DNA of 64,000 bases from Macrophomina tecta (Eukaryota; Ascomycota; Dothideomycetes; Botryosphaeriales; Botryosphaeriaceae), in contig JAKSGN010000013.1 of assembly GCA_024180945.1 (NCBI GenBank), positions 682,001-746,000 of the forward strand, in the 5' to 3' direction. Below are positions 19,363 through 31,902 of this stretch, piece by piece (positions within the stretch are counted from its first letter, which is position 1; the number at the start of each line of letters is the position of its first letter). Position numbers and translations under genes: made by a program. Below the pieces are notes generated by a model, which saw only the letters and a program-made list of their open reading frames with translations, did not search any database and was not told the DNA's origin.

Positions 19363-21272
19363 ATGGGCAGTACCAACACTGAAGGACAGCATGTGGACGT
19401 CCTCATCGTAGGAGGTGGACCTGTAGGTACCTTTTACGCTCTCCCATCAATCGAACATAATAGGCAATTTGCTGATCCTGGTCAGGCCTCATAACCGCCT
19501 ACCAGCTGGCGCGGACCCTCCCATCACCTTCAACATCCATCAAGATAATTGAGAAGCATCCGAAATCTGCTCAGGATGAATATGGGCGAGCAATCACGCT
19601 TTTTCCACGCACCACGGAAATGCTTAACCAGCTTAGTCTCGCAGATGCTTTAGCCCAACAGTGCTTTGCGTGCCGCGAGACGGTTTCTTATGACGCTGGC
19701 GGCAACGAGGTGCAGGGCCGTGGTTGGGCTTTCATGGAGCAGATGAAAGACACGGCCTGGGACTTCTCACTGGTTCTGCGGCAGAAATATCAGGAGCGCA
19801 TCTTCCGCGCAGCTCTTCGCCGGTTGGGAGTCACTCTTGACGCGCCGACTGAACTTGTTGAAGTCAGCATAGATGAGAAAGTAGCAGCCGGAGGACATCG
19901 TATCACGGCAGTTCTCGAGGATGGCAATACCGGCATGAGACGGACACTAAAGTGCAAGTACCTGGTCGGAGCGGATGGGGGGAGGTCAACAGTACGGCGG
20001 ACATTCAACATCCCATTCGACGGCAGCTCCTCAGAAGACAAGTGGGTCCGCATCGATGGACACATCAAAACGAACCTTCCCAAACCACGCACTTATTGCG
20101 CCATTGAATCTCCAACCCACGGAAACGTTCTCTGGGCGGCCTTGGACCATGGCGCCACCCGAATCGGCTTCGCCTTCACCCCCGAGCGTCAAAAGAACTA
20201 CCCGGTCTTCGATGAAGCCGCAGTCGTCAAAGAAGCCATTACAGCAGTCAAGCCCTTCGACCTTTCCTTCGAGCGAGTTGACTGGTGGACCATCTACGTC
20301 GTCGGCCAGCGAGTTGCCCGCCACTTCTCGCTCCACGACTGCATCTTCCTCGCCGGCGACAGCTGCCACACCCACAGCTCGGGCGCCGCGCAAGGTATGA
20401 ACACGGGCATCCACGATGCCGTTAACCTGAGCTGGAAGCTCTCCCTCGTCTTGCGCGGCCTCGCCACCCCGTCGCTCCTGCACACCTACGAGCGCGAGCG
20501 CCGCCCCAACGTTCAAAAGCTCATCGCCTACGACAAAGCCATCGCCCGCCTAATGACCATGCAGTTGCCCGCCGACTGGACGGGCGACCCGGCTGCCGAC
20601 CCCAATGTCGTCCTGGGCGCCGTCATGGCCGAGGCCGCGTCGTTCAGCTCCGGCCTGGGTATCTCCTACGCGCCGGATGCCATGCTGAACGTCCCTCTGG
20701 TCCCCTCTGCCCCCTCGTCCTCAACACCAGCCTCGGCCTCATCCTCCTACACCACTATCACCCCCGGCCACCGCGCGCCGGACGTGCCCCTCCGCAAACC
20801 TGGCACCCTCGCCCCAACCCGCCTGCACCGCCAGACCCCCAACCTCGCCCGCTTCCATGTCGTCGTCTTCGCTGGCGACCCGGCGCTCACGTCGCCCCGG
20901 CTGCACGCGTTCTGCGCCGCTCTAGATGCATCGGCGACGCTGCGTCCATCGAACTCAAGCTTCCTCCCCTTCCGGTACCTCACCATCTCCGCCGTCGCGG
21001 GGTCGTCCGTGTATGAGCTCCTTGGTGGGAGAGACCCGCCTGGCGGGGACTTCGACGGGGAGGAAGGAGGAAGGGTTCTGTTCGATACGGCAGAGCGGGT
21101 GGCGCATGCGCGCTACGGCGTGGACGTGGGGCGGGGCGCGGTGTACGTGATCCGGCCGGATGGATGGGTTGGGACGGTGATGACGTTGGGTAGGGGAGCG
21201 GTGGAGGGGTTGGAGGGGTATTTTAGGGGTTTCTTGCTTCCGGGGAAAGGAGGGGAGAGGGCAAAGCTGTAG
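19363..21272 (+). CDS. FAD-dependent aromatic monooxygenase (phenol hydroxylase-like)
   Basis: Class A flavoprotein monooxygenase that hydroxylates an aromatic substrate with NAD(P)H and O2. There are two exons, 19363-19426 and 19486-21272, giving 616 residues. The 59-bp intron splits the last Gly of the dinucleotide-binding motif VGGGPVG (residues 17-22). Next come GADGGRSTVR (from Gly183) and AGDSCHTHSSGAAQG (Asp313), the usual second and third FAD/NAD motifs. Residues beyond about 475 form the thioredoxin-like C-terminal domain of phenol hydroxylases, ending with RYGVDVGRGAVYVIRPDGW. A Ser/Ala/Pro linker with low-complexity sequence precedes it. It could act in aromatic-compound breakdown or in secondary metabolism; no PKS or NRPS is nearby. 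Confidence 0.9.
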
Positions 21273-22324
21273 CATGAAGAGACTGAAGGGTGGGTTGCCT
21301 CCGGTCAATACTGCGTAGGGACAGTATTCGTTGCTGCTTGTTGTCATACGCGGTAGTCCATTCGCTCCAAATAGAAAAACCACTTCGTGCATTGATACTA
21401 CGTTGGAAATAGACGCCTACTAAAGAGCCCCAGTATTGATTGAGATGCATCGAAATGTCTGCTATATTCGCAGCAAAGCCGCAATCACACTCACTTTCCC
21501 CCATCATCATCACCTCGCCCCTATTGTCACTCAGCCGCGTCACCCAAATACGAAGCAAGGGGGTAACCAGCATCCGCAGAGCAAGAAATAGAACTCAGCG
21601 GGGTTTTATCAGCGGAAGAGAAGTGGCAAGAAAAAAGAGCAGGCAGCGACAAAGGAATGCGGGATGCCCGGCGGAGCGGGAAGGGATGGAAGGCTAACTT
21701 TCAGTACCACGACCAATCTTTACGCCCCGGGAGAAGGAGCCGCAAGGGAGAGAAGTAGGCAGCGGGTGGCGCGGACGGGGTTTGGAACGAAGAGCGATTG
21801 TTTCTGCGTAACGGTGTGGTCGAGGAACCCCGAACATTCGATCTTTGCAGGGTACGAAAATGGGATGCTGCTTGTTGTACAAATTGGGGTTGGAGATTAT
21901 GATGCGTCTGTGGCACGTCAGGTCTTCATCGTAGAACCAATACCAAGGAAAATAACGATTCTGGGCAGCAACGTTTGGCAGGTACCGCGCATCCCAAACA
22001 TGCAGAGCCTCTCTATTTGGATGTGACAACGGTTGCAGTCGGACGCAAGGACACATCCACCAGACCGTGTCACCGGGTTGTGTAACTGCAGAAAAGTAAG
22101 GTTATCTCGGATTGCATTTTCATTGTTGAGTACTTAATTTACGAGCTGCATGAACTTCTACCATCACCCCGTCTTGCTATTGTACCCCGCATGACGAATT
22201 CCTGACCTCGAAGAGATTCTTCACGTCGACAAAGCAAGGACGGTACTCTCTGCTGAATACCACGGAGTTTCATCAGTGGCAGCGCTGACGAAACATACCG
22301 TCATACCTATCTCTTTCTCACTGC
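21273..22324. other. Intergenic between convergent genes
   Basis: 3' ends of the monooxygenase (plus) and Fmp32-like (minus) genes face each other. A 120-codon minus-strand ATG frame (22056-21694) is rich in Trp, Tyr and Phe and cannot be excluded as a small gene, but it has no recognisable feature. Nothing else is supported. Confidence 0.4.
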
Positions 22325-23866
22325 TCAACCCAGGCTTACACCGCCCTCACTGGCCATAACCCCATCACCAGCTCCCTGCCCCCCCAGCGCCTTGACAACT
22401 GGGGTCTCTACCCATACCCCCATGCCCGATTCCATGCCGCCATTCCCTTGCATACCCGTGTTTCCTGAGCCGGCTGTAGCTTGGTTACCCTGCGCCTCCT
22501 GCTGATCTGCCGCGGCACCGCCCGTTGCTCCACCTGTTGACATGCTCTTCTTCCGCTCCAGTGCTTGTGTACGCGTCATGTAAGACGAAAAGCGCAAAGT
22601 TGCGAGGATGGCAACAGCAACAACGACGAGAGCCGTGACGGCGCGACGAGTGATGATCCAACGAAGTCCTTCGACCTCTGAACGGGCATCCGAGTTGAGG
22701 GCGACGGTGATCTTGTAGTTGAGTTCTTGGATCTAGAACCAAATTGTCAGCCAAGCGAGCAGAGAAATCAAGGCAGAGACCAATACCTTGCTCTCCATTG
22801 TCTTCTGCTCCATCCTCACGGCCATCTTCCTGTCGTCAAACATGCCCTTGACCTCCTCCTTCAAATGGCTCGTATCCTGGCCCAATCGCTGTCCCAGAAT
22901 ATCAACCTCATGCTGCAACTGGTTCCTCTGCGTGCTCATCCTCTCATTCTCCGCCTTTCTATTATTTCCCACTTCGGTCCGCAGCTCCGAGCAAGCCGCT
23001 CGGAACAAGTAGGTCTCATTCTCGACGTCAGATTTGCCCACCAGTCCGGCGCGCGCGAGCTCCATGTTATCATTCAACTGCGCGCGAATGGCCTTCATCA
23101 ACGTGATGCTCTGATCCTCACTGAAGCCGGACGCCGCCAACTGCTTGACCAAAGACCATGTATCAAAGTGATGTACGTAGCGCGGCGTTGTCAAATGCAC
23201 TGTGCGCGATGACGGCGGCGGCATGCGCAGGACCGCTTCCAACGGATTCGACTCAGCCTCAGTACCCTTGTTGACAGCAGCTGGTGCAGGCTTAGAAGGG
23301 CTGTTCGGTGCCGCGCCTTGGGAGCTAGTCTCGAAGATGGTGGGAGAGGCTCCCTTGGGCGGGGCGTTGTGATCCTGCACCGGCCCTTGGTGTTGCGGCT
23401 GCTCAGACGACGTCTCTGGCGCACTTGCAGCAGCAGCAGCAGCAGCAGCAGCAGCTCCAACAGCAGCAGATGCGTCTGAATTCGCAACATCTAGAGCCTT
23501 CGTCTTGCCCGCTTTCCCATTTACCGCCTTGTTGATGTCTTCCGCCTTCTTCGGCTTCGCAGCGTCTCCGCCGCCGCTTGCAGTAGCACTACCCGAGGAA
23601 CCCTGCGGAGGAGGCACGGGCTCGTTCGCAGTGCCGTACCTCTGCACAGGACCTGGCGGCTGATCGCTCCGCGCACTGGTCCCAAAGGCTCTCACGGGCC
23701 CTCCTTCAATTGTCGTCCTCCGACATGCTGAGTGCCCCTGTCTCGTCGATCTGCGTTTCACTCCGGCACGGGATGCTGGGGAGCACGAGGGATATACGCC
23801 CGCCTCGGAGATGAGAAAGGGGCGGATGAATCGTGGGTACAAGAAGGTCAAGCGCGGCGTCGACAT
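22325..23866 (-). CDS. fmp32: Mitochondrial Fmp32/CCDC90-family protein (DUF1640)
   Basis: Member of the CCDC90/MCUR1/Fmp32 family (PF07798), inner-membrane coiled-coil proteins linked to respiratory-complex assembly or the calcium uniporter in other organisms. There are two exons, 22787-23866 and 22325-22732, with a 54-bp intron, giving 495 residues. The N-terminus is basic and fits a mitochondrial presequence. Residues 60-230 are disordered and contain an Ala run from a CAG/CTG repeat (23427-23455). The family core (DTWSLVKQLAASGFSEDQS, NETYLFRAACSELRTEV, KEEVKGMFDDRKMAVRMEQK) lies at about 245-385. A transmembrane segment follows at about 393-410 (VTALVVVAVAILATLRF). The Gly/Ala-rich 85-residue tail after the membrane segment is unusually long. 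Confidence 0.88.
23427..23455 (+). repeat. CAG trinucleotide repeat
   Basis: About nine CAG units, encoding an alanine run (GCT/GCA on the minus strand) in the disordered part of the Fmp32-like protein. It is likely length-polymorphic. Confidence 0.85.
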
Positions 23867-25094
23867 ACTCCCCGCGGCTTGGAGGCGGTCGCCCGGTCGT
23901 GGACGTTTTTCGTCTGCACTGCTGCGACGCTGAGTCCGGGTTCAGATCGCGGTCGGGGAATGGACGCGACCAGGGGCAATGGACGTGCGCTGGGTCGGAG
24001 CGCGTAGAGGAATGGAGATGAAGCTTTGTGGTTGCGATGCAATTGGCGAAAAAGAAAGGACGCGCAGATTCGCGACAGGCGGGAGCGAAGTGGCATGCAG
24101 GAAGCAGGGCGGACCAGGCCGGGGGCTACCAGCAGTGGCGCTTCGGTCCGGTTTTGGAGCGAAGCGGGGCGGGCCATCATTTGGCAGCCCGGCCGATGGA
24201 AGACCCTCGCGTTACGTCGCAGCTCACCGGCCAGCACACCGGTGGAGCGGGGAGCTTGCTGCCGACTGGACACGTTGTACCGTGAATGAAAAGGCTCTCA
24301 TACGGCTGCATGAATCTACCAATACGTTCGCCATACACGTTCATGCACTACCAGAGGCCAAGTCACGCGATCCGTGTTTCTATCCTGGCAACTATCCTAC
24401 TAATAATGCGCCACCTCTATGCCAGCCAGAGGCGCCACGAGAAGGGGAGGAATGAAACCACGTCGAAAGGAGAAAAGAGACCATATGCCAGTTATCCCAT
24501 GCCTTGTCGCTCCTCTGCCCCGTCCTCGCATAAGGCCGCGGCGAAACTCATCTGGAAGAAAAGAGAGCATCTCTACCGGGTTACCGCCATATCCGAAAAC
24601 GCGTCCCTATCCGAGAACTCCGTTAGAACCAAATAACTCCAGAAACAACAATCCATTAGCCTCTTGGGGACACACTTCCCACTGCAAGCATTCTTGTGCG
24701 CGCCCGTCATCTTGTCTTTTTTTGTCCACGTGGGCAATCCTCGCCAGAATCGTCTGCCATGGCAATGTCGAGATAGAAGAAACATGAAGGAAATAAGCGA
24801 ATAAGATCAGCGAAAAATAGTACAAATGCTCGAAGTGAAGAACAGAAACGAGAAATCAGCCGAAATCACCGAACCCCTGAGTACCGGGTATCCTTAGTGA
24901 AAGACATGGGTGTAGCGTAAAGGCATGGCGCGTGCTTAGCTGCGCCCTTTCTTTTGCCATAAAACTCCATCCATCAAACGCCGTAACGAGGGTTCGTAGC
25001 GGTAGCATATGAAACAAGCTTTGTATCTTCGAACGCCGACGCCGAATTGTTGATCTTCCCACGGCTTATGTAACGAGTGTGTTGCTTCCATCGC
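23867..25094. other. Intergenic (fmp32 promoter / Pumilio 3' region)
   Basis: Both flanking genes are on the minus strand. Long frames here are GC-rich shadows with no protein-like sequence. No gene is supported. Confidence 0.5.
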
Positions 25095-28024
25095 TCAGGC
25101 CTTGCTGGCGCGCGCTGTCAACGGCGAGTTCGTCCCGCCCGTGTTAGGCGAGCTTGGCCGTGTACTCTTGCCATCCGTCGTCGTCGACTTGGGAGCCTCC
25201 GGCACAGAGAGTTGCGTGTTGAGAGAAGCCGGGCTTACGCTGTTGCGTTGAACCGAGTCCGGCACAAGCTCGTACTTGTCGAACCGGTGCATCTTCTTTT
25301 CGACCTTTTCGATCTGGTTAGCAAGTTTACGCTGGTCATCAGCGGAAACGCCTACAGCTTGGACTTGTTTCCCGGAAAGAGTCTTCTTGGCCTTAGCCAT
25401 TTCAGGCTGTAGATACTCGACAAACGTCATATAATCAGTTGCGTTCAGTGTGTCCAGGAGTTTTTCTAGCTTTGTTAGCTGCGTATAGCAAGAACCTGGA
25501 TAGAAAACTTACGAATGACGTAATTGCCATAGCCGTCTTTGATCAGCATTACGAGCGTACTTTCACCTCGCTCAGTCTTCTCGCAAATCTTCAACATAAT
25601 CTCCCGCCGCTCATCATCGCTGCCGAACACAAGGCACTTTTCAACCACGTTGCTGGCGAACTTGTGCTTGGCAAAAGCAAGCAGCTGGGTTTTTACGATC
25701 TCGATGATAGCGGCTCGGTCATCCGGAGCGCCGTGTTCGATGATGTGCTGGGTGACGTAGTTTCCATACTGGTCAGGGATTAGGGTGGGCGCACAGGCGT
25801 GGAGTTCAGAAAGGATGGCACGGCGAGCCGGCTCTTCGCAGTGTTCCAGCATGCGTTGGATGACCCGACATCCGTAGCCGTGGACAGACAACGAGGAAAC
25901 GTGGCCGATGAAGGCATCGATGATGAACTGAATGTGCTGGGCGGGGACACGTTCGATAGCCTTCTGGATGACATGGTTGCCGTTTTGGTCCTTGACGCAT
26001 CGCAAGACATTGTTCTCGAGTTCCTTGACCATATCTGCCTGCTGGTCGACAAGGACGTGCTCCAGAGCCTTCTGCACAACACGGCAACCGTACATCTGCA
26101 AAGACAGGGTGAGGACATGGCCCTTCATCTTGTTTGCGAGAATCCTCTTCTGGCTCTGGTCGCCGTGCTCAAAGAACTTTTGGATCACGTAGTTTCCGAA
26201 GACATCCGTCATCAGCTGCATGGCATTCGGCTGGATCTCCTTGAAGACCCGCTCCTTTTCATCGCTGTTGGCAGTCTCCAATTTTTGCTGGATGAAACGA
26301 GAGCCATGCTGATCGCCGCTGAATTCGCAGATGTAGTCGTAAATATCCTTGAGCTCATAACGCTTGCTCCTGCTGTTGTGCTTGAACTCCTCAAGCATGG
26401 CACTTCTGAGGCCAATGCCACTTTCATCTTGCCTCGGACCCTTTGGTGGCTCCAGCTGCTGGATCATACCGGGCATCGCAGGCAGGTGCATCGGAATCCC
26501 GGGAGCAATACCCCCTATGTGCATGGGAAAGCCGTATGCATCGAACGGTCGTCCGTATTGTGCAGCCAGCATCTGCTGATACCCAGGATGAATGAAAGCC
26601 TGTTGCTCCTGCTGAACACCGCGAAGTTTTCTCTCAAGAAGGGCTGGGTGTCCGTCGTGTTGTTGTCGGCCATTTTGCACGCTGCGAGAAGGATACAGAT
26701 GATCAAAAACTGGAGGAGTGCCTCCAGCCGAGTAGTAGTTTTGTCTGAATTCGCCATTGGGAGTCATGGCACCGCGATTGCCAAGCTGATAGTTTCTGTA
26801 GGAAAAGGCCTGATCGTACTGAGGAGGGTAGCCATCGGGCGTGAAGGAGCCGGCGGCAATGTCCTCAGATCCGAGGATGTTTTGAGGAATATCGCCAATG
26901 GTGGCACGGGAGAAAGATGAAGAGTGGCTGAATTGGCCAGCGCCGCCCGGGGTGCTGAAAGAAGGCTTGTGGAGCGACATGGGTTGCTCTGGAGCCTTGT
27001 TGTCGATGCTCATGCGCGCAAATGAAGACATGACCTCGCTTGCTACAGAGTCTGTACGTTCATTGTAGCGTCCGTTGGTTTGCGACAAAGATGTCGTGTG
27101 ACCACGGTTGTTAGAGAAGCGATTGAATGCATCTCCGGGTTGGGGGTACTGCACAGGATCGGAGCCATGGCGCGATGGTGGAAGGCTTCCGCTGCGAGAC
27201 TGCGCTGCGCTAGAACTGGAGAAATACTCCGAGTTGGCAACGCTCCGCCGATCCTCAGTGGGCGAGTGTAGGTGGGGTCCATCGGTCCATCTCAGATCGC
27301 TTGAGCGTTGACGTTGCTCCAACTCCACCAGCCTCGCGAGATCGACGCCATACCCGTCCTCGGTAGCACGACGGTTGCCAAAATTTGTGGGCAGGTTTAC
27401 AGCCTTGCTGCCTAACCCTTGGCCAGCGATGGAAGCGCGGCTAAGCGGATATGCTCTTGGCTGCGCAGGGTCCACGTACGCCTGCTGGGACGCTTGGTCT
27501 TGACTGACCGGAGATACGCTGGATGCTCTGCGTTGCAATGAGATGGGCTGGGCGGTGGAATCGGCCGTGTTCCATGGAGTGTTGCGTCGGGGTCCCCAAT
27601 GATCGGATTCAGACGAGGCCACGAGGGACCCTGATCCAGTCTTGCCTTCGATCTCCTCTGGTAGCGAGGTCCTGAAAGAGCCGTTTTCTACGCCCACGTC
27701 AGCACGAGCACCAACGGAAAAGGCCGAAGGATTCATACGTTCTCGCGAGGCGAAGCCAGTGCCCAGGGTGCCATTGCCCCAGATGTTGCCGCTTCTCCAG
27801 CCGTTGGCACCGTTGGTATAGTTGTTCTGAGGCAGCGAGGATGTGCCGGATGCCCTCTCGTCCTCGGGCGACCTGACGGCGCCGAAGTCTGTGAGGCGGG
27901 AAGGGATGGCCTGCGGGTGAGATGATGAGCCCACCGGTGAAGCGGAAGGGTGGCGTGCGGCGAGACCGACCTTGCTTTGCATTGGAAACGTCGACTGTCT
28001 GCTCACCATGCCCGAGACCATCAT
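25095..28024 (-). CDS. Pumilio-family (Puf3-type) RNA-binding protein
   Basis: Post-transcriptional repressor that binds 3' UTRs. There are two exons, 25513-28024 and 25095-25465, with a 47-bp intron, giving 960 residues. Residues 1-545 are disordered (Ser/Gln/Asn/Gly). Eight PUF repeats start at about residue 550. The three base-contacting positions read in order: S-R..Q, N-Y..Q, C-R..Q, N-H..Q, C-R..Q, N-Y..Q, S-N..E, N-Y..Q. This is the human PUM1/yeast Puf3 code for UGUANAUA. The last repeat's Gln exists only after splicing: exon 1 ends G-N-Y-V-I plus C, and exon 2 supplies AA, giving NYVIQKLLDTL. The branch point is GCTAAC. A Ser/Thr/Pro tail ends the protein. Yeast Puf3 targets mRNAs for mitochondrial proteins; that link is inference here. 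Confidence 0.93.
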
Positions 28025-31000
28025 GTGCGAGAGCGAACAGGGAGAGAGGGTGGGTGGCGGAGTGAGGTTGATACAGGCGGGATGTGCGGGGTGAGAATGT
28101 ACTGTGGGCGGTGATTATGTATTGTGTTGGAGCTGAATGTGGGCAGCGCAGGCGGCAGTCAGCACACGGCGGGTTCTGACAAACGGGCAGGGCGGAGCGG
28201 AGCGGCGGACGGACCTTTGTAGGGTTGTTATCATGAAAATGGACAGAGCATGTACAGCGCGCTTGGCAGGAGATGAAGAAAGGTCGAAGCTTGGTGTTCG
28301 GGCAGCGGATCGTGGGAGCGTGATATGACCTGTCGCAGCAGCCGCGCACCCCTTGAGTAGGGCGTAATTAGAGAGGGCTTTGTACGTGTGTCAACCGCTG
28401 CGCATGCTAGGCTCGAAGCGGAATCCCAAGGGACGCATCAGTGAGAAGCGACGGGGACCAAGAAGGCTGCGCGGGTGTCGCGAATGGTGGAGAAGCAAGG
28501 GGTGGGTGGGCGGTGATGTGAGGAATCCGGCGCGTCGTGGCGAAGGGACCTGCGGGCAGGGCGGCGGCGCGAGGGCTGGGGAGCGGGGCGAATCGTCTGG
28601 AGGGCAGCGAGGCGAGAGGCCGCTGGCGATGGGAACGTGTGGTGTTGAAAGTTGAGACGCTTGGGCTGGCTGCTGGCACTAGAAGCTTGGGGGTCGCGGA
28701 GTGCGCCTAAATTTGGCGTAGGTGATCGCCTTCCGGCTCGCTACCTCATGGCTGCGGCTCTTTCTGATGCCACGTCGAATCCTGCTGCAACGCCGGTGTG
28801 TCGAGCACACAACTCCAGTGCCAGCCGCGGCCGGGCCTGAGCAACGGGCGGCCAGCCCATTACTAGCCGTAGATCAGGGCCCACTGGCTGTTGCTCTTCT
28901 GACCTGAGATGTACCAAAAGCCTCTGTGCCGTTTCACCACCGCTCGCCTACAGGGCAGTAAGCCCCGGCCTGCGCGCCATTGCGTCTGCGGCCCTGCGGC
29001 ATCGGCAAACGCTGCCTCCTTCAAACGCAACTCTGCCCGCGGCCAGATGACTCTGTCCATGAGCGTCCCCACCTGCCTGCGCCTAGCACGCACGACACCA
29101 CCCGCCCGCGTCCTCCCGCGCCCGCCCGTGGGGCACAATTTGTTCCTGAAACGGCGTCACGGCCCTACGCGACGAGCCACGCCGCTCGGAGAATATCCCC
29201 CCATCACGCGCTGCCCTCGCTCCGGCCATCTCAAATCCGTGGGCAGCCACATGCGCAGCACATCGTGATCAGCCTCGCTCCACGCTCGATTCCCACGCAA
29301 ACAAGGCAGCGCTGAGCCACCACACTTGTACAGACTCGGGAGCTAGCCTAGCCTAGCGGGCCGGTAGCAGTAGTCTGCATCCATCCCCCAGCCCAGTCAG
29401 CTTTCCGCGGTACAAACGCGCCGCGCAGACAACCCACTTGACCATACAGAGATGCTGATATAGGTCATTTAGTCGCCGGCCCGTTCTCGATTCCTAATTG
29501 CCCGACCACCCTCGTCATCTGTACTACAACAGCAGCACACTCCTCTCAGCTGCGGCCGGGCTGCTCTCGCTCCAAATTGCGCCCATACCGCCTTCTTCCG
29601 CCCCACGGCTAGTGGTGCACGCAGCAGCCATCCCCCATGTAGCCATGTTATCCGGCTCGTCTACTAAACTGCGCATGCCTGTCTCAAGAGGCCTGGCCAG
29701 CGAACACTGGCCATCCTCAGTGTTCTGGCGCCCCAATTGAACGGCAGAAGTCCTGGCCGCGACATCAGACCGGTCCATTTCTGATTAGGCCCAAGGAAAA
29801 GGGCTGCTCTGTGTCAGCGGGCACAGCTCTGCGACCGGGCCAGAGGTGCAGAGACATCGATGTCCGATTCCCCACCTTAGACTCAGATGATCGATCCAAT
29901 GGTAGGCGCATGCGAGATGCCCGGAGGCGTTGAGGCCTCGTTTTGGCTGCAGGTGTTGGGCCGGTCGAATGGCATCAGGCACCTGACAGGTGAGGTGTAT
30001 GACTTTGCTTCGCCCATGTCACCCTCCTGATACATTCTCCCGAAGGACGCAAGAGTCGGGAGCATACGACGCGCTGATTCGGTAAAGGAAAGGGAGCATC
30101 AACAAGGTGTTTCCAGTCGGTCATGAAGAGTTGATGCCATGGCAGGGCGACTTGGCTGCGCATTTGGCAGGGTTGTTTGCGCGCCTCTTCTCCGGCTTGC
30201 CGTTATTCTTGATAGAAGTTGGCTCGCGAGATTCTGACGACAGCTGTCTACTGCTGCGTCCCCCCTGCCCGTACGTGTGAGGACTGGAGTAGTCATTCAT
30301 CTCGTCGAGCATTGACGTCCAGATGACCACTCACAGGCGCTCGCGCTCGTTGTCGCGATACTTTCATGTTCGGTATGTCTTGCTTCGCGCGCGGCAAGAG
30401 TTGCGTCGGGCCAGCGCGGAGGAATGTGCGGCTTGATGGTGAGGTGAGGCAGGGCGTGTCTGGGGGCCTGGGGCTCCCTTGCTCAAAACCCCAGATCTCG
30501 ACCTTGACGAAACGGTGAGTGCCTCAGAGGGAGAAGGCAATGAGCTTAATCGAACGTACTACTCATCGCAAGAGAAAATACTTATATTGCAAGCACGCGC
30601 TCACGCACACGGGCAACATGATGTCAGTCAATCATCGACGTGTCGGTCGTGGTTGATTGCTGCCGGGCCGGCTAATTTGCATCGGGGCACTCAGGAGGCC
30701 CCCATTGTTCTATTTTAGCACTGGCCTCACACTCCAACATCATCGCCATGGATCCTCGCGCCTGGTCTGGCCGCAGCCTGTGTACTCTTTGGGCGAAGCT
30801 TCACTGCATTCGGACGGGCAAGCGCCATTGGGTGATCTGATGGGGCCGCTCGACGCGGCCTCATTGGGTAGAATCCTGGGAGATCGTTGTTTAATTTCCG
30901 TGCAAGCGCTAACGAACATGGCAGAGGCCTCCGTGCCTCCCAGTCGCGACTCCTCTTTACCTCAATCTTCCTCTCACAAGGTCGTTCCTTTGAATTTCGT

Positions 31001-31329
31001 CGTCGCTCTCTCTCCCTACAGCAGCAGCCAGCTTCACTCTTTCAGCTGGCCGCTCTGCGTACGCTCTTTCCCCACCCGAAGACGACGAGCAGCATCGCGC
31101 GACCCGGTCCGTGCCCACCGCTATCCGCTCCCCTTGCGCCGGTACGTTTGTTGTCTCCGCCAACAAATAACCTTTGTCGAAACTCTTGCATGCATGGAGA
31201 GCCTCGTCGCCTGTCGAACTCTGCTGACCATGGTGCAGAAACCGACTCAGTTTTCAGCGGATACGCGCAGCAGCAGCAGCAGCCGCCGCCGCCGTCTCCA
31301 CGACAGAATCAGACGCTCTCTTCACCAAC
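28025..31329. other. Large gene-free interval, 3.3 kb
   Basis: Divergent upstream regions of the Pumilio gene (minus) and the membrane-protein gene (plus). It is GC-rich with many short overlapping frames on all strands, none protein-like and none with convincing splice structure. The 30657-31367 plus-strand frame starts on TTG and runs over the next gene's leader. A CTAGCCTAGCCTAG stretch lies near 29342-29360. I see no RNA gene. Confidence 0.45.
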
Positions 31330-31902
31330 ATGAACCCCACCCACTTCCTGGTGCGCCGCGACGATGACGACGGTGCTCCGCTCACCCCGACCATGATGAA
31401 CCTCCTCATAGCGCTGGTGGTCCTTTGTGCCGTGGCGATTCTTTCGGTCTTTGCGCTCTTCCTGCTTCGCCGCGCGCGCAACGCCAAGAAGAGGGCCGAA
31501 CTGCCCATGTACAACGAGGACCGGTCGACGCAGCGCATGTCGTCGCATCACCGCAGTCTTACCATCACCACGGCGCCACCGTATAGCAACAACAACCGCA
31601 GCTCGGCTGTATATGTCTACAACGAGAAGGAAACGCTTATGAACGAGCAAAGCACGCCCGATAGCCCCGTCCCCGAGATCCGCATTACGTTCCCCGAAGA
31701 GGTTGATGAGAAGGGCAACAAGCAGTCTGGAAGAGTCCTTGTGGTCCGCGTTGGAGAGCACAGCGTGGGTCTTGAGCCGCTGCACGAGGAGCAGCTCCCG
31801 CCGTATCAGAAGGACGAGAACGACCGCTTCCAGTCTCTCGACCTCGAACGCATTGGTGGCTTGAAGGAAAAGACGAACGAGAAGAACGAGTACTCGGTCT
31901 AG
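31330..31902 (+). CDS. Small single-pass membrane protein, unknown function
   Basis: I recognise no named family. It is a single exon of 190 residues. A short acidic N-terminus (RRDDDDGAP) precedes one strong transmembrane segment at about 22-46 (LLIALVVLCAVAILSVFALFLL), closed by Arg/Lys-rich RRARNAKKR. This topology suggests the C-terminus is cytosolic. The remaining 140 residues are polar, with a PEIRITFPEEVDEKG patch, a GRVLVVRVGEHSVGLEPL patch, a PPY motif (LPPYQKDE) and a charged end. PPxY-like motifs recruit HECT ubiquitin ligases in other proteins; that is inference. The start ATG follows a CAG-rich leader. Confidence 0.7.
   Translation: MNPTHFLVRRDDDDGAPLTPTMMNLLIALVVLCAVAILSVFALFLLRRARNAKKRAELPMYNEDRSTQRMSSHHRSLTITTAPPYSNNNRSSAVYVYNEKETLMNEQSTPDSPVPEIRITFPEEVDEKGNKQSGRVLVVRVGEHSVGLEPLHEEQLPPYQKDENDRFQSLDLERIGGLKEKTNEKNEYSV

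Noticed and set aside
17518..21272. Secondary-metabolite cluster around the monooxygenase and acyl-CoA dehydrogenase
   Set aside because: No polyketide synthase, NRPS, terpene cyclase, transporter or cluster regulator nearby.
25799..26920. 373-codon plus-strand frame across the Pumilio gene
   Set aside because: Antisense shadow of highly conserved PUF repeats; no motif and no separate promoter.
30657..31367. 236-codon plus-strand frame before the membrane-protein gene
   Set aside because: Starts on TTG, is Ser/Arg low-complexity and overlaps the real gene's start in another frame.
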